Below are positions 14,634 through 23,001 of a stretch of DNA of 64,000 bases, one piece after another. Under the pieces are notes generated by a model that did no database searches, was not told the DNA's origin, and was given only the letters and a program-made list of their open reading frames with translations. The position numbers and the translations under genes were made by a program. Numbering within the stretch: position 1 is the stretch's first letter; each line of letters opens with the position of its first letter. Source of the stretch: JAZNQN01 sp045656005 (GTDB taxonomy: Bacteria > Bacillota > Clostridia > UMGS1883 > UMGS1540); the NCBI GenBank assembly GCA_045656005.1, contig JAZOQG010000070.1, positions 12,019-76,018 on the forward strand, given 5' to 3'.

Positions 14634-14978
14634 CTATCCGTTATTTTTCGCTGTTGTAATTGAAGCAATTAATTTTCTTCTTATTGTACCGCTTTTATTT
14701 TTAAATTTTTCAAACGTTAGATCGTCTAATTCTCCTACTTTAAATAAAATCTCCAACCAATACTCCGTTTCATAACATTCTTTTAGAGCTATTTCAAGTT
14801 TATTAACAAAATCCGCTCTGCTTTGTGCGTATCTTGCTTCATGCGAATTTGCACCGATAGATGAACATGAGCGCAAAAGCTGATTGATAAATACGTGCCT
14901 TCCCTTAATATTATCGCATATCTCTGTGATTTCAACGGTAAGCTCAACCGCCAATTCTTTAATCGTTTTATCGTTCAT
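14634..14978 (-). CDS. Four-helix-bundle protein (23S rRNA intervening-sequence protein family)
   Basis: 114 residues, the usual size of the four-helix-bundle family (S23/IVP type). The helix-4 marker region 'LLRSCSSIGANSHEARYAQSRADFVNKLEIALKECYETEYWLEIL' is characteristic. Relatives are encoded inside 23S rRNA intervening sequences, which are bounded by palindromes, and as free-standing genes; the Avd protein of diversity-generating retroelements has a similar fold. No reverse transcriptase, template repeat or rRNA is seen here. The gene has AAAAGGAG nine bases before its ATG, immediately after a seven-hairpin array, and a shorter copy of the array follows its stop. Function is unknown; nucleic-acid binding is suggested for the fold. 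Confidence 0.88.
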   Translation of the reverse strand: MNDKTIKELAVELTVEITEICDNIKGRHVFINQLLRSCSSIGANSHEARYAQSRADFVNKLEIALKECYETEYWLEILFKVGELDDLTFEKFKNKSGTIRRKLIASITTAKNNG

Positions 14979-14993
14979 GTTTTAACTCCTTTT

Positions 14994-15166
14994 GCGATAT
15001 ACTCACTTTGTTCGTGCGATATATTTATGAAAATGCGATATATCTTCGCTCCGCTCCGTTGCGATATGATACAAATTCCTTGTCTCGTGCCGAAGGCACA
15101 TATCGCATCATTTATGATATATCGCGTACACAGTACATATCGCAAATTCCGCAGGAATTTATATCG
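14994..15166 (-). repeat. Array of seven hairpin units punctuated by GCGATAT / ATATCGC
   Basis: Four GCGATAT copies (14994, 15016, 15035, 15061) are followed by four ATATCG(C) copies (15100, 15119, 15137, 15161) in opposite orientation, making the whole array a nested inverted repeat centred near 15083. Between them lie small hairpins: AAATTCC-GCA-GGAATTT, GTAC-ACA-GTAC, ATCAT-TT-ATGAT, GTGCC-GAA-GGCAC, ATTT-ATGA-AAAT and CAC-loop-GTG. One unit (15042-15060) is instead CGCTCC-rich. It forms the leader of the four-helix gene and ends at its ribosome site. Confidence 0.88.
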
Positions 15167-15167
15167 T

Positions 15168-15199
15168 TTTTTTGTGTAAGCCATAGCTTACACAAAAAA
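15168..15199. repeat. 14-bp perfect palindrome at the end of polC
   Basis: TTTTTTGTGTAAGC, loop CATA, GCTTACACAAAAAA. The polC stop codon (15188-15190) lies inside it. The T-run precedes and the A-run follows the stem on both strands, so there is no terminal U-tract; it is not a standard intrinsic terminator. Confidence 0.75.
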
Positions 15200-18100
15200 C
15201 GTTAGTTGGGCAGTCTCAGTCATACCATCGAGACATCCAACGCTTTGAAGTGCCTCAACAACTGCCTTTGTAATTCCGCTCTTTTTAACCATATCGTCAA
15301 TGGCAATAAATTCTCCCTTTTCCCTTGCCTTTGCAATACTTTTTGCAGCCGCGGTACCAACACCGGGGAGGGAATTTAAGGGCGGTCTTATCTTTCCGTC
15401 TTCTTCTAAAAATTTATCGCTGTGGGATTTATATAAATCCATAGGAAGAAATTCTATTCCCCTTGCATACATTTCGACACAGACCTCAAGTACTGAAATC
15501 ATAGCCTTTTCTTTAGGCGTTGCATCGTTTCCTTTTGCATTTATGTTTTTAATGGTTTCCTTAACCTTATCTGCTCCGTGGCACATTATATCATATTCAA
15601 ATCCGTCTGCCCTTACGCTGAAATATGCCATATAAAACGCAAGCGGGTAATGTACTTTAAAATATGCAATTCTAAATGCCATTGTTACATAGGCACACGC
15701 ATGGGCTTTTGGGAACATGTATTTAATTTTTTTACAGGAGTCTATATACCATTCTGGAACTTCATGCTTTCGCATTTCTTCTTCCCATGTATCATTAAGC
15801 CCTTTACCCTTACGAACAGATTCCATAATCTTAAATGACATTGAAGGGTCAAGACCCATTTTAATTAGATATATCATAATATCGTCACGGGTACAGATAC
15901 AACTTGAAAGTGTACATGTTCCGCCGGTTACTAGGTCTTGTGCGTTGTTTGTCCAAACGTCGGTACCATGGGAAAGTCCGCTTATTCTTATTAAATCAGA
16001 GAAGGTTTTCGGCTTTGTGTCAACAAGCATCTGGCGAACAAATTTTGTACCAAATTCAGGCACCGCATAAGTTCCGACTTCACTGTTTATATCCTCTTTC
16101 GTAACTCCCAAAATATCGGTGCTTGTAAAAATTGACATAGTGTCTTTGTCATCAAGCGGGATTTTCTTTGCGTCAAGCCCTGTGATATCTTCGAGCATTC
16201 TGATAACGGTCGGGTCGTCGTGACCGAGAAGGTCAAGTTTTAAAAGGTTTTCGTCTATGGAGTGATAGTCAAAGTGAGTCGTAATAATATCAACATCGCT
16301 TTTATCTGCAGGGTGCTGAACAGGGGTAAACTCATGTATATCGTGACCTTTAGGCAAAACTATAACACCGCCCGGATGCTGACCTGTTGTTCTTTTAACA
16401 CCTGTGCATCCTTCAACAATATGAGCTACATCTGCTTTTCGAGAGGCAAGTCCTCTCTCGTCAAAATAATTTTTAACATAGCCAAAGGCTGTTTTTTCCG
16501 CAACTGTGCCTATTGTTCCTGCACGGAAAACATACCCCTCACCAAACAACACCTCTGTGTATTTGTGAGCGGTTGACTGATAGTCTCCTGAAAAATTGAG
16601 GTCTATATCAGGAGCTTTGTCACCGTTAAAGCCCAAAAAGGTTTCAAATGGGATATCGTGTCCGTCTTTATAAAGCTCGGCTCCGCACTTGGGGCACACT
16701 TTATCAGGAAGGTCACAACCTGAGCTTACAGGTGCATCATTTAAAAATTCGCTATATTTACACTCTGGACATACATAGTGCGGTGGGAGTGAGTTTACCT
16801 CTGTAATATCAGTTAAAAATGCAACAAATGAAGAGCCTACACTACCACGCGAACCTACAAGATATCCGTCTTCAAGCGACTTTTTAACGAGTTTATGAGC
16901 AATCATATACATAACCGCAAAGCCGTTATTTATAATACTTGTAAGCTCTTTTTTCATTCTTGTTTCAACAAGTTCTGGTAAATTTTCGCCGTAAATTCTT
17001 GTTGCCTTTTCACGGCACATTCTTTCAATATCCTTGTCAGAGCCTTCAATAACGGGAGGACATTTTTCCTTTGGAACGGGGCGGATATCTTCAATCATAT
17101 CGGCAATTTTATTTGTGTTTTCAATTACAATTTCCCTTGCCTTATCCTCGCCGAGATATTCAAATTCTTTGAGCATTTCGTCGGTTGTTCTGAAATAAAG
17201 AGGTGCCTGATTATCCGCATCGGAAAATTTCTTCGCCGCCATCAAAACCCTTCTGTAAACCTCGTCTTCAGGGTTTAAGAAGTGAACATCACCCGTTGCA
17301 ACAACGGGTTTTCCATATTTTTCGCCAAGCTCTATTATTTTTTTGTTAAATTCTTGAAGCTCAGAGACAGAAGAAACCTCTCCCTCACGAAGCATAAACA
17401 TGTTGTTTCCTATGGGCTGAACTTCAAAATAATCGTAAAATTCGCAAAGTTTTTTAATTTCTTCGTCACTTTTCTTGTCTTTTATTGCTTTAAAAAGCTC
17501 ACCCGACTCACATGCAGAACCTATTAAAAGCCCGTCACGGTGTTTTAAAATTTCACTTTTCGGCATGCGGGGAGTTCTATAATAGTAGTTTAAGTGGGAA
17601 AGAGAAATCAACTTATAAAGATTTTTAAGTCCCACCAGATTTTTTGCAAACAGTATTATGTGATGTGATTTAAGTTTTGCCATATCAGCCTGACCTGCAA
17701 GTTCTGCATTCAAAGAGTCAAAATCCACTACTTCTTCGGGCAAAAGGGCAAGACATTTAAGATAAATTTGTGCACAAACCTCGGCATCATTTACTGCACG
17801 GTGATGAGAAGGATTATCTATGCCAAAATGGTCTGCCATAATATTCAGCTTATGGCTTTTCTTTTCTTTTACAATGCTTCGGCAAAGGGCCAGGGTGTCA
17901 AGGAAGTCTAGAGAGCTGTTTTCTACCCTTCCCGATAGATTTGCTCTTATAAAACTTGTGTCAAAATCGGCATTGTGGGCTATAAGCGGTCTTCCCCCTA
18001 CAAATTCCATAAACGCGTCAACCGCATCATTTTGCGAGGGAGCATCCTTTACCATATCGTCTGTTATCCCCGTAAGCTCAACTATTTTTGCAGGGATTGG

Positions 18101-19399
18101 TTTTTCGGGGTTTGCAAAGGTTTCAAAAGTGTCACAAATTTTTCCGTCTTTTATTAAAACGGCACCTATTTCAGTTATTTTTTCACTCTGGGGCGAAAGA
18201 CCTGTGGTTTCTATATCAAAAACTACAACCTCACAGTCAAGCGGCATATTCTTGCCTTTGTAAATAAGATTGTCGCAATCGTTTACAATATATCCTTCAG
18301 TACCATACAAAATTTTTATTGTATCGTCTTTTTCGTGAAATGCCTCTGGAAACGCCTGAACAACACCGTGGTCAGTTATTGCAACTGCACTGTGTCCATA
18401 CTGCTTTGCTCTCTGCACAAGGCTCTTTGCACTTGCAATAGCATCCATTGTTGACATTTGAGTGTGTGCATGAAGCTCTACTCTTTTTACTTCTGCATCA
18501 TCTCTCTTTTTTGCTTTTTCAGCTTTATTTATATCTTTTGCAGTTAATGTTAAATCCTGTTCAAAGCTATCGTATTTTACTTCGCCTCTTACAAGAACGT
18601 GCTTACCCTTTTTAATATCTCCCTTTAAAAGTTCATATTTTTCGGCGGTTACAAAGAATTTGCAAATCATTGAACCGCTATGGTCATTAACATAAAAAAT
18701 AACAAGAAATTTTCCGTTTCGAAGTTCCCTTGAATCCACAAAGAAAATATCGCCTTTTATTGTAACTTTACCGTCGCTTTCTTCTATGAGGCCTATATCT
18801 TTTGGGGCATCTGTAATGTTTTTGCCTAGTATAAATTCAGGTACTTCCGTACTTTCGGGTGCTTTTGGTGCAGGCGGTGCGGGTGGTGCTTTCGGGACAT
18901 ATTCCGCCTTTGGAACTTCAAATTTGATTTCCTCAAACTGTTCCTCAAACTCCACGTTCATATTGCATGAGCATCTGGATAAAATTGCCCGTATCTTCTC
19001 ACCTGCTTTTTCATTTTTCAAAAGAGGCAGGCATCCATGCTTTAATGTTATTTTCAGGCTCTCTTCTCCTGCTTCCCACAAACTTCCTTCAAATATATAT
19101 TTACAAACGGGTGAAGTGTCGGAAAGTTCTCCTACTATGTAATCACGGCTTTTTTCAATATCTTCAAGAATTTGTTCCTTCGTAGAATTTATTTTAACGC
19201 AGATTTCATTCAAAACATAATTTTTTATAAGTATGTGTTTTAGTTTTTCAATTTCTGCGTAAGGCAACAAAGAGTCCTGCTTTATTTCAAGCGTGACTCC
19301 TCTTTTTTCCGTATCAACCATAAGGGACAAAACCCTGATTTTTTCAAGGCCTTCGGGAACATTTATGTCCTTAAAAGCCTCAGAAAGTGTTTTTTCCAT
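15188..19399 (-). CDS. polC: DNA polymerase III PolC-type (alpha subunit with proofreading exonuclease)
   Basis: 1403 residues, typical of Firmicutes PolC, the main replicative polymerase. Visible domains: an N-terminal region with a Pro-rich linker at 166-182; an OB fold at about 210-290; the PHP domain starting 'RVELHAHTQMSTMDAI' at 306 and resuming after the exonuclease; a DEDDh 3'-5' exonuclease at about 392-547 ('VFDIETTGLS', 'HNADFDTSF', 'HRAVNDAEV'); then the polymerase core with a four-cysteine zinc motif ('CPEC', 'CPKC'), 'PDIDLNFSGDYQ' active-site aspartates and 'TTGQHPGGV'. The start abuts the ispG stop with no gap. The coding end runs into a perfect palindrome without a clear terminator, so transcripts may continue into the four-helix gene. 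Confidence 0.97.
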   Translation of the reverse strand: MEKTLSEAFKDINVPEGLEKIRVLSLMVDTEKRGVTLEIKQDSLLPYAEIEKLKHILIKNYVLNEICVKINSTKEQILEDIEKSRDYIVGELSDTSPVCKYIFEGSLWEAGEESLKITLKHGCLPLLKNEKAGEKIRAILSRCSCNMNVEFEEQFEEIKFEVPKAEYVPKAPPAPPAPKAPESTEVPEFILGKNITDAPKDIGLIEESDGKVTIKGDIFFVDSRELRNGKFLVIFYVNDHSGSMICKFFVTAEKYELLKGDIKKGKHVLVRGEVKYDSFEQDLTLTAKDINKAEKAKKRDDAEVKRVELHAHTQMSTMDAIASAKSLVQRAKQYGHSAVAITDHGVVQAFPEAFHEKDDTIKILYGTEGYIVNDCDNLIYKGKNMPLDCEVVVFDIETTGLSPQSEKITEIGAVLIKDGKICDTFETFANPEKPIPAKIVELTGITDDMVKDAPSQNDAVDAFMEFVGGRPLIAHNADFDTSFIRANLSGRVENSSLDFLDTLALCRSIVKEKKSHKLNIMADHFGIDNPSHHRAVNDAEVCAQIYLKCLALLPEEVVDFDSLNAELAGQADMAKLKSHHIILFAKNLVGLKNLYKLISLSHLNYYYRTPRMPKSEILKHRDGLLIGSACESGELFKAIKDKKSDEEIKKLCEFYDYFEVQPIGNNMFMLREGEVSSVSELQEFNKKIIELGEKYGKPVVATGDVHFLNPEDEVYRRVLMAAKKFSDADNQAPLYFRTTDEMLKEFEYLGEDKAREIVIENTNKIADMIEDIRPVPKEKCPPVIEGSDKDIERMCREKATRIYGENLPELVETRMKKELTSIINNGFAVMYMIAHKLVKKSLEDGYLVGSRGSVGSSFVAFLTDITEVNSLPPHYVCPECKYSEFLNDAPVSSGCDLPDKVCPKCGAELYKDGHDIPFETFLGFNGDKAPDIDLNFSGDYQSTAHKYTEVLFGEGYVFRAGTIGTVAEKTAFGYVKNYFDERGLASRKADVAHIVEGCTGVKRTTGQHPGGVIVLPKGHDIHEFTPVQHPADKSDVDIITTHFDYHSIDENLLKLDLLGHDDPTVIRMLEDITGLDAKKIPLDDKDTMSIFTSTDILGVTKEDINSEVGTYAVPEFGTKFVRQMLVDTKPKTFSDLIRISGLSHGTDVWTNNAQDLVTGGTCTLSSCICTRDDIMIYLIKMGLDPSMSFKIMESVRKGKGLNDTWEEEMRKHEVPEWYIDSCKKIKYMFPKAHACAYVTMAFRIAYFKVHYPLAFYMAYFSVRADGFEYDIMCHGADKVKETIKNINAKGNDATPKEKAMISVLEVCVEMYARGIEFLPMDLYKSHSDKFLEEDGKIRPPLNSLPGVGTAAAKSIAKAREKGEFIAIDDMVKKSGITKAVVEALQSVGCLDGMTETAQLTFFV

Positions 19400-20446
19400 T
19401 TACTTGCTCCAATTATCTATCTCACTAAATAATACATTTAAAATTTCGTCTTCTTTAATTTTTCTTATAATTTCGCCTTTTTTAAATAAAACTGCTTCGC
19501 CTTTGCCCCCTGCAATGCCTATATCTGCATCCTTAGCTTCACCGGGACCGTTTACTGCGCATCCCATAACTGCAACTTTTACGCCCTTTTTCACGTTTTC
19601 CAGATATTTTTCAACCTTTTCGGCAATTTCAAAAAGATTTATTCGGCATCTGCCACAAGTAGGACAAGAAACAAGCTCTGGTTCCTCTCTTAAATCAAGA
19701 GCTGACAATAAAGCTTTTGCGGCTTTAATTTCTTCTACGGGGTCAGCCGTGAGGGATACTCTTATTGTATCTCCTATTCCATTTAATAGAAGTGCTCCTA
19801 TTCCTGCACTACTCTTTATAATTCCGCCGTAAGCTGTGCCTGCCTCTGTAACACCAAGGTGCAGAGGGTAATCGCATTCTTTCGCCATAAGAGTGTAAGC
19901 CTCAACTGTTTTTCTAACGTCGGAGGCTTTAAGACTTATAACTATATTTTCCATTCCGCACTCTTCCAAAATCGAGGCATGGTATTTTGCGCTTTCTACC
20001 ATTGCCTTTGGCGAAGATCCATATTTTTCATAAAACTCTTTTTCGAGAGAGCCGCTGTTTACACCTATGCGGATAGGTGTGCCCGATAAAATAGCAGCAC
20101 GGGCAACCTCTCTCGCCTTTTCCCTGGAACCAATGTTTCCGGGATTAATTCTTATTTTGTCTATCCCGCCGTCAATGCACCAAAGTGCCAGGCGGTGGTC
20201 AAAATGTATATCAGCAACTATTGCCGTTTTTACCTTTGATTTTATTTTTCTTACAGCTTTTGCCGAGGCTTCATCTGGCACAGTAAATCTTACAATGTCA
20301 GCCCCTGCCTCATAAAGACGATTTACCTCTTCCACGGTTCTTTCAATATCAGACGCAGGAGTTGTGGTCATTGACTGAATTGCAATGGGATTGTCTCCCC
20401 CTATTTTTATATTGCCGATTTTTACCTCTTTTGAAGCTCTTCTCAT
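19400..20446 (-). CDS. ispG: 4-hydroxy-3-methylbut-2-en-1-yl diphosphate synthase (flavodoxin)
   Basis: 348 residues. IspG (GcpE) carries out the reductive conversion of MEcPP to HMBPP in the MEP isoprenoid pathway using a 4Fe-4S cluster. Family blocks visible: 'IGGDNPIAIQSMTTTPA', 'ADIHFDHRLAL', 'KIRINPGNIG', 'RIGVNSGSLE', 'LHLGVTEAGT', and the cluster cysteines in 'CPTCGRC' and 'VMGCAVNGPGEAKDADIGIAGG'. The start codon lies in a good context at 20444-20446, nine bases after the gyrA stop. The ispG-polC adjacency is common in Clostridia, usually with dxr and rseP; those are not here, and the pair instead sits downstream of gyrA. Confidence 0.96.
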   Translation of the reverse strand: MRRASKEVKIGNIKIGGDNPIAIQSMTTTPASDIERTVEEVNRLYEAGADIVRFTVPDEASAKAVRKIKSKVKTAIVADIHFDHRLALWCIDGGIDKIRINPGNIGSREKAREVARAAILSGTPIRIGVNSGSLEKEFYEKYGSSPKAMVESAKYHASILEECGMENIVISLKASDVRKTVEAYTLMAKECDYPLHLGVTEAGTAYGGIIKSSAGIGALLLNGIGDTIRVSLTADPVEEIKAAKALLSALDLREEPELVSCPTCGRCRINLFEIAEKVEKYLENVKKGVKVAVMGCAVNGPGEAKDADIGIAGGKGEAVLFKKGEIIRKIKEDEILNVLFSEIDNWSK

Positions 20447-20455
20447 AAAATCCTC

Positions 20456-22972
20456 TTATTCTGCGGGAGTTTCAGCATTTTCCAAAACTTCGCCCTCTTC
20501 AGTTTCTTCCTCTTCTTCATGCTCGGTTATTGCAACTGACTTGACCTCAACATCATCCGAAAGGCGCATAAGTCTTACACCCTTTGTGCTTCTGCCTATT
20601 GAGCTTACATCGCTTGCGGAAATTCTTATGATAATTCCTTCTGATGTAATCATTATGATATCTTCATTGTCATGTACTGTCTTAATTCCAACAACTTTAC
20701 CTGTAATGTCACTGCACTTATAGGTTTTGATACCTTTACCGCCTCTTGACTGAACTCTGTATTCAGAAATATCAGTTCTCTTACCGTAACCTTTTTCTGT
20801 TACTGCCAAAAGCTCTGCATCTTCCGAAACTACGCACATTCCGATTACATAGTCATCGCTACCGAGATTAATAGCCTTAACACCTCTTGTAACTCTGCCC
20901 ATGCCTCTTACATCTTTTTCATTAAAGCGGATAGCCATACCATTGTGAGTACCGATTACAACTTCGTTTTCGCCGTCTGTCATTTCAACTTTTATAAGCT
21001 CATCGCCCTCATCAAGTGAAATACCGATAATTCCGCCTTTTCTTGAGGTATCGTAATCAGTTAAGGAAGTTTTCTTTATGATACCGTTTCTGGTACACAT
21101 GAGAAGATATTTATCATCCTCAAATTCACGAACGGCAATAAATGCAGTTATCTTTTCATCTTTTTCAATCGGGAGAATGTTTACTATTGCCGAGCCTTTT
21201 GCCTGTCTGCCCGCTTCGGGAATCTGATAACCCTTAATGCGATACATTCTTCCTTTATTTGTGAAGAACAAAAGATTTGCATGGCTTGAACAAATGATAA
21301 TATTTTCAACAAAATCTTCTTCCTTGGTGGAAAGACCTTTAATGCCTTTTCCTCCTCTATGCTGACTCTGATATGTTGATGCAGGCAAACGTTTTACGTA
21401 TCCGCAATGTGTAAGAGTAATAACACTTTCCTCTTCTTCAATGAGGTCCTCAATATCAATTTCGCTGACAACATTTTCAATGCCTGTTTTTCTTTCGTCA
21501 CCGAATTTGTCACGGATTTCAGTAAGTTCTTTCTTAATCTGTTCATTAAGAAGATTTTTATCTGCAAGAAGTTTTTTGTATTCTTCTACTTTTGCCGAAA
21601 GCTCGTTATATTCATCATCAATTTTTTCACCATTGAGTTTTTGAAGCTGTGCAAGACGCATATCAAGAACACTTTGTGCCTGAATTTCGGAAAATCCGAA
21701 TTTTTCCATAAGTCTTTCCTTGGCATCATCATAGGAATTTCTGATAACCTCAATGATAGCATCAATATTTGCGAGCGCAATGCGGAGTCCTTCAAGAATA
21801 TGCATTCTTGCTTCTGCTTTTTCAAGGTCAAATTTTGTTCTTCTTGTAACAATTTCTTCCTGGAATTTTATAAAGTATGCCAAAACTTCTTTAAGGCAAA
21901 GTGTTTTTGGTTTTCCGTCACAAATTGCAAGCATGTTTACGGAGAAACTGTCCTGAAGTCTTGTGAATTTATAAAGCTGATTTAAAACAACATAAGGATT
22001 TGCATCTCTTTTAAGGAATATTTCAAGTCTTATGCCAACACGGTCTGACGAATGGTCATCAATATCGGAAAGTCCTTCTATTTTCTTATCTTTAACAAGC
22101 TCTGCAATTTGCTCTACCAGCATTTTTTTGTTAACCTGATAAGGAAGCTCTGTCACGATAATTGAAGATGAGCCGTCTTTATGTTCTTCAATCTGTGCTT
22201 TTGCTCTTATAATGATTTTTCCTCTTCCCGTCGCAAACGCACTTCTTATGCCGCTTTTTCCCATAATTGTTGCACTTGTCGGGAAATCGGGACCCTGAAT
22301 ATGTTCCATAAGTTCATCAACTGTTATGTCGGGGTTATCAATCTGCGCCATTGCGCCGTTTAAAACCTCAGTTAGGTTGTGAGGAGGAATATTTGTTGCC
22401 ATACCAACTGCAATACCACTGCTTCCGTTTATAAGAAGTGTCGGAATTCTTGTAGGCAAAACAGTAGGCTCCACTCTTTTTTCATCAAAGTTCGGAGCAA
22501 AATCAACTGTGTTTTTATCTATGTTTTCAAGCAAAACGTTTGAAAGTTTGCTCATTCTTGCTTCTGTGTAACGGTAAGCAGCAGCAGGGTCACCGTCAAC
22601 AGAGCCGAAGTTTCCGTGACCGTCAACCAAAGGATAACGCATTGAAAAATCCTGCGCAAGACGTACCATGGCATCATAAACTGATGCATCACCGTGAGGA
22701 TGGTATCTACCGATAACATTACCGACGGTTGTAGCAGATTTAAAGAAAGGCTTATCCGCAGTCAAATGCTCTTCGTACATTGAATAGAGAATTCTTCTGT
22801 GAACGGGCTTTAGTCCGTCTCTTACATCAGGCAGAGCACGGCTTACGATTACGCTCATTGCATAATCAATAAAAGCCTCCTTCATTCTTTTTTCAATATC
22901 AACATCAACAATGGTTTGGGTGTCGAAGTATTCTTCAAAATGTGAATCTTCGTATTTTTTATTTTTAGCCAT
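20456..22972 (-). CDS. gyrA: DNA gyrase subunit A
   Basis: 838 residues from the ATG at 22970-22972, with AAAGGAT nine bases upstream; a TTG six codons earlier would overlap that site. The breakage-reunion domain begins with 'RALPDVRDGLKPVHRRILY' and has the catalytic tyrosine in 'AAAYRYTEARMSK'. The C-terminal pinwheel carries the GyrA box 'HRGGKGIKG' and further degenerate blades, distinguishing it from ParC. The acidic C-terminal tail ('EHEEEEETEEGEVLENAETPAE') is typical of GyrA. With GyrB it introduces negative supercoils using ATP. It follows gyrB by about 30 bases in a leading-strand replication cluster. Confidence 0.97.
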   Translation of the reverse strand: MAKNKKYEDSHFEEYFDTQTIVDVDIEKRMKEAFIDYAMSVIVSRALPDVRDGLKPVHRRILYSMYEEHLTADKPFFKSATTVGNVIGRYHPHGDASVYDAMVRLAQDFSMRYPLVDGHGNFGSVDGDPAAAYRYTEARMSKLSNVLLENIDKNTVDFAPNFDEKRVEPTVLPTRIPTLLINGSSGIAVGMATNIPPHNLTEVLNGAMAQIDNPDITVDELMEHIQGPDFPTSATIMGKSGIRSAFATGRGKIIIRAKAQIEEHKDGSSSIIVTELPYQVNKKMLVEQIAELVKDKKIEGLSDIDDHSSDRVGIRLEIFLKRDANPYVVLNQLYKFTRLQDSFSVNMLAICDGKPKTLCLKEVLAYFIKFQEEIVTRRTKFDLEKAEARMHILEGLRIALANIDAIIEVIRNSYDDAKERLMEKFGFSEIQAQSVLDMRLAQLQKLNGEKIDDEYNELSAKVEEYKKLLADKNLLNEQIKKELTEIRDKFGDERKTGIENVVSEIDIEDLIEEEESVITLTHCGYVKRLPASTYQSQHRGGKGIKGLSTKEEDFVENIIICSSHANLLFFTNKGRMYRIKGYQIPEAGRQAKGSAIVNILPIEKDEKITAFIAVREFEDDKYLLMCTRNGIIKKTSLTDYDTSRKGGIIGISLDEGDELIKVEMTDGENEVVIGTHNGMAIRFNEKDVRGMGRVTRGVKAINLGSDDYVIGMCVVSEDAELLAVTEKGYGKRTDISEYRVQSRGGKGIKTYKCSDITGKVVGIKTVHDNEDIIMITSEGIIIRISASDVSSIGRSTKGVRLMRLSDDVEVKSVAITEHEEEEETEEGEVLENAETPAE

Positions 22973-23001
22973 TTTTATATATCCTTTCAAAAAGCAGATG
23001 C

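Noticed and set aside
14634..14978. Avd protein of a diversity-generating retroelement
   Set aside because: The fold is similar, but there is no reverse transcriptase and no template/variable repeat pair in the surrounding sequence.
14994..15166. CRISPR array
   Set aside because: The repeated word is only seven bases, it flips orientation in the middle, the intervals are self-complementary rather than unique spacers, and no cas gene is near.
15168..15199. Ordinary intrinsic terminator for polC
   Set aside because: No T-run follows the stem on the polC strand; the homopolymers lie on the wrong sides.
21407..21985. 192-residue ORF opposite gyrA
   Set aside because: It is a low-complexity Phe/Asn/Lys-rich shadow of the gyrA coding strand with no ribosome site; the same applies to many other antisense frames in the window.
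22921..22930. Spo0A box within gyrA
   Set aside because: TGTCGAAG is an isolated core match in a coding region with no promoter nearby.
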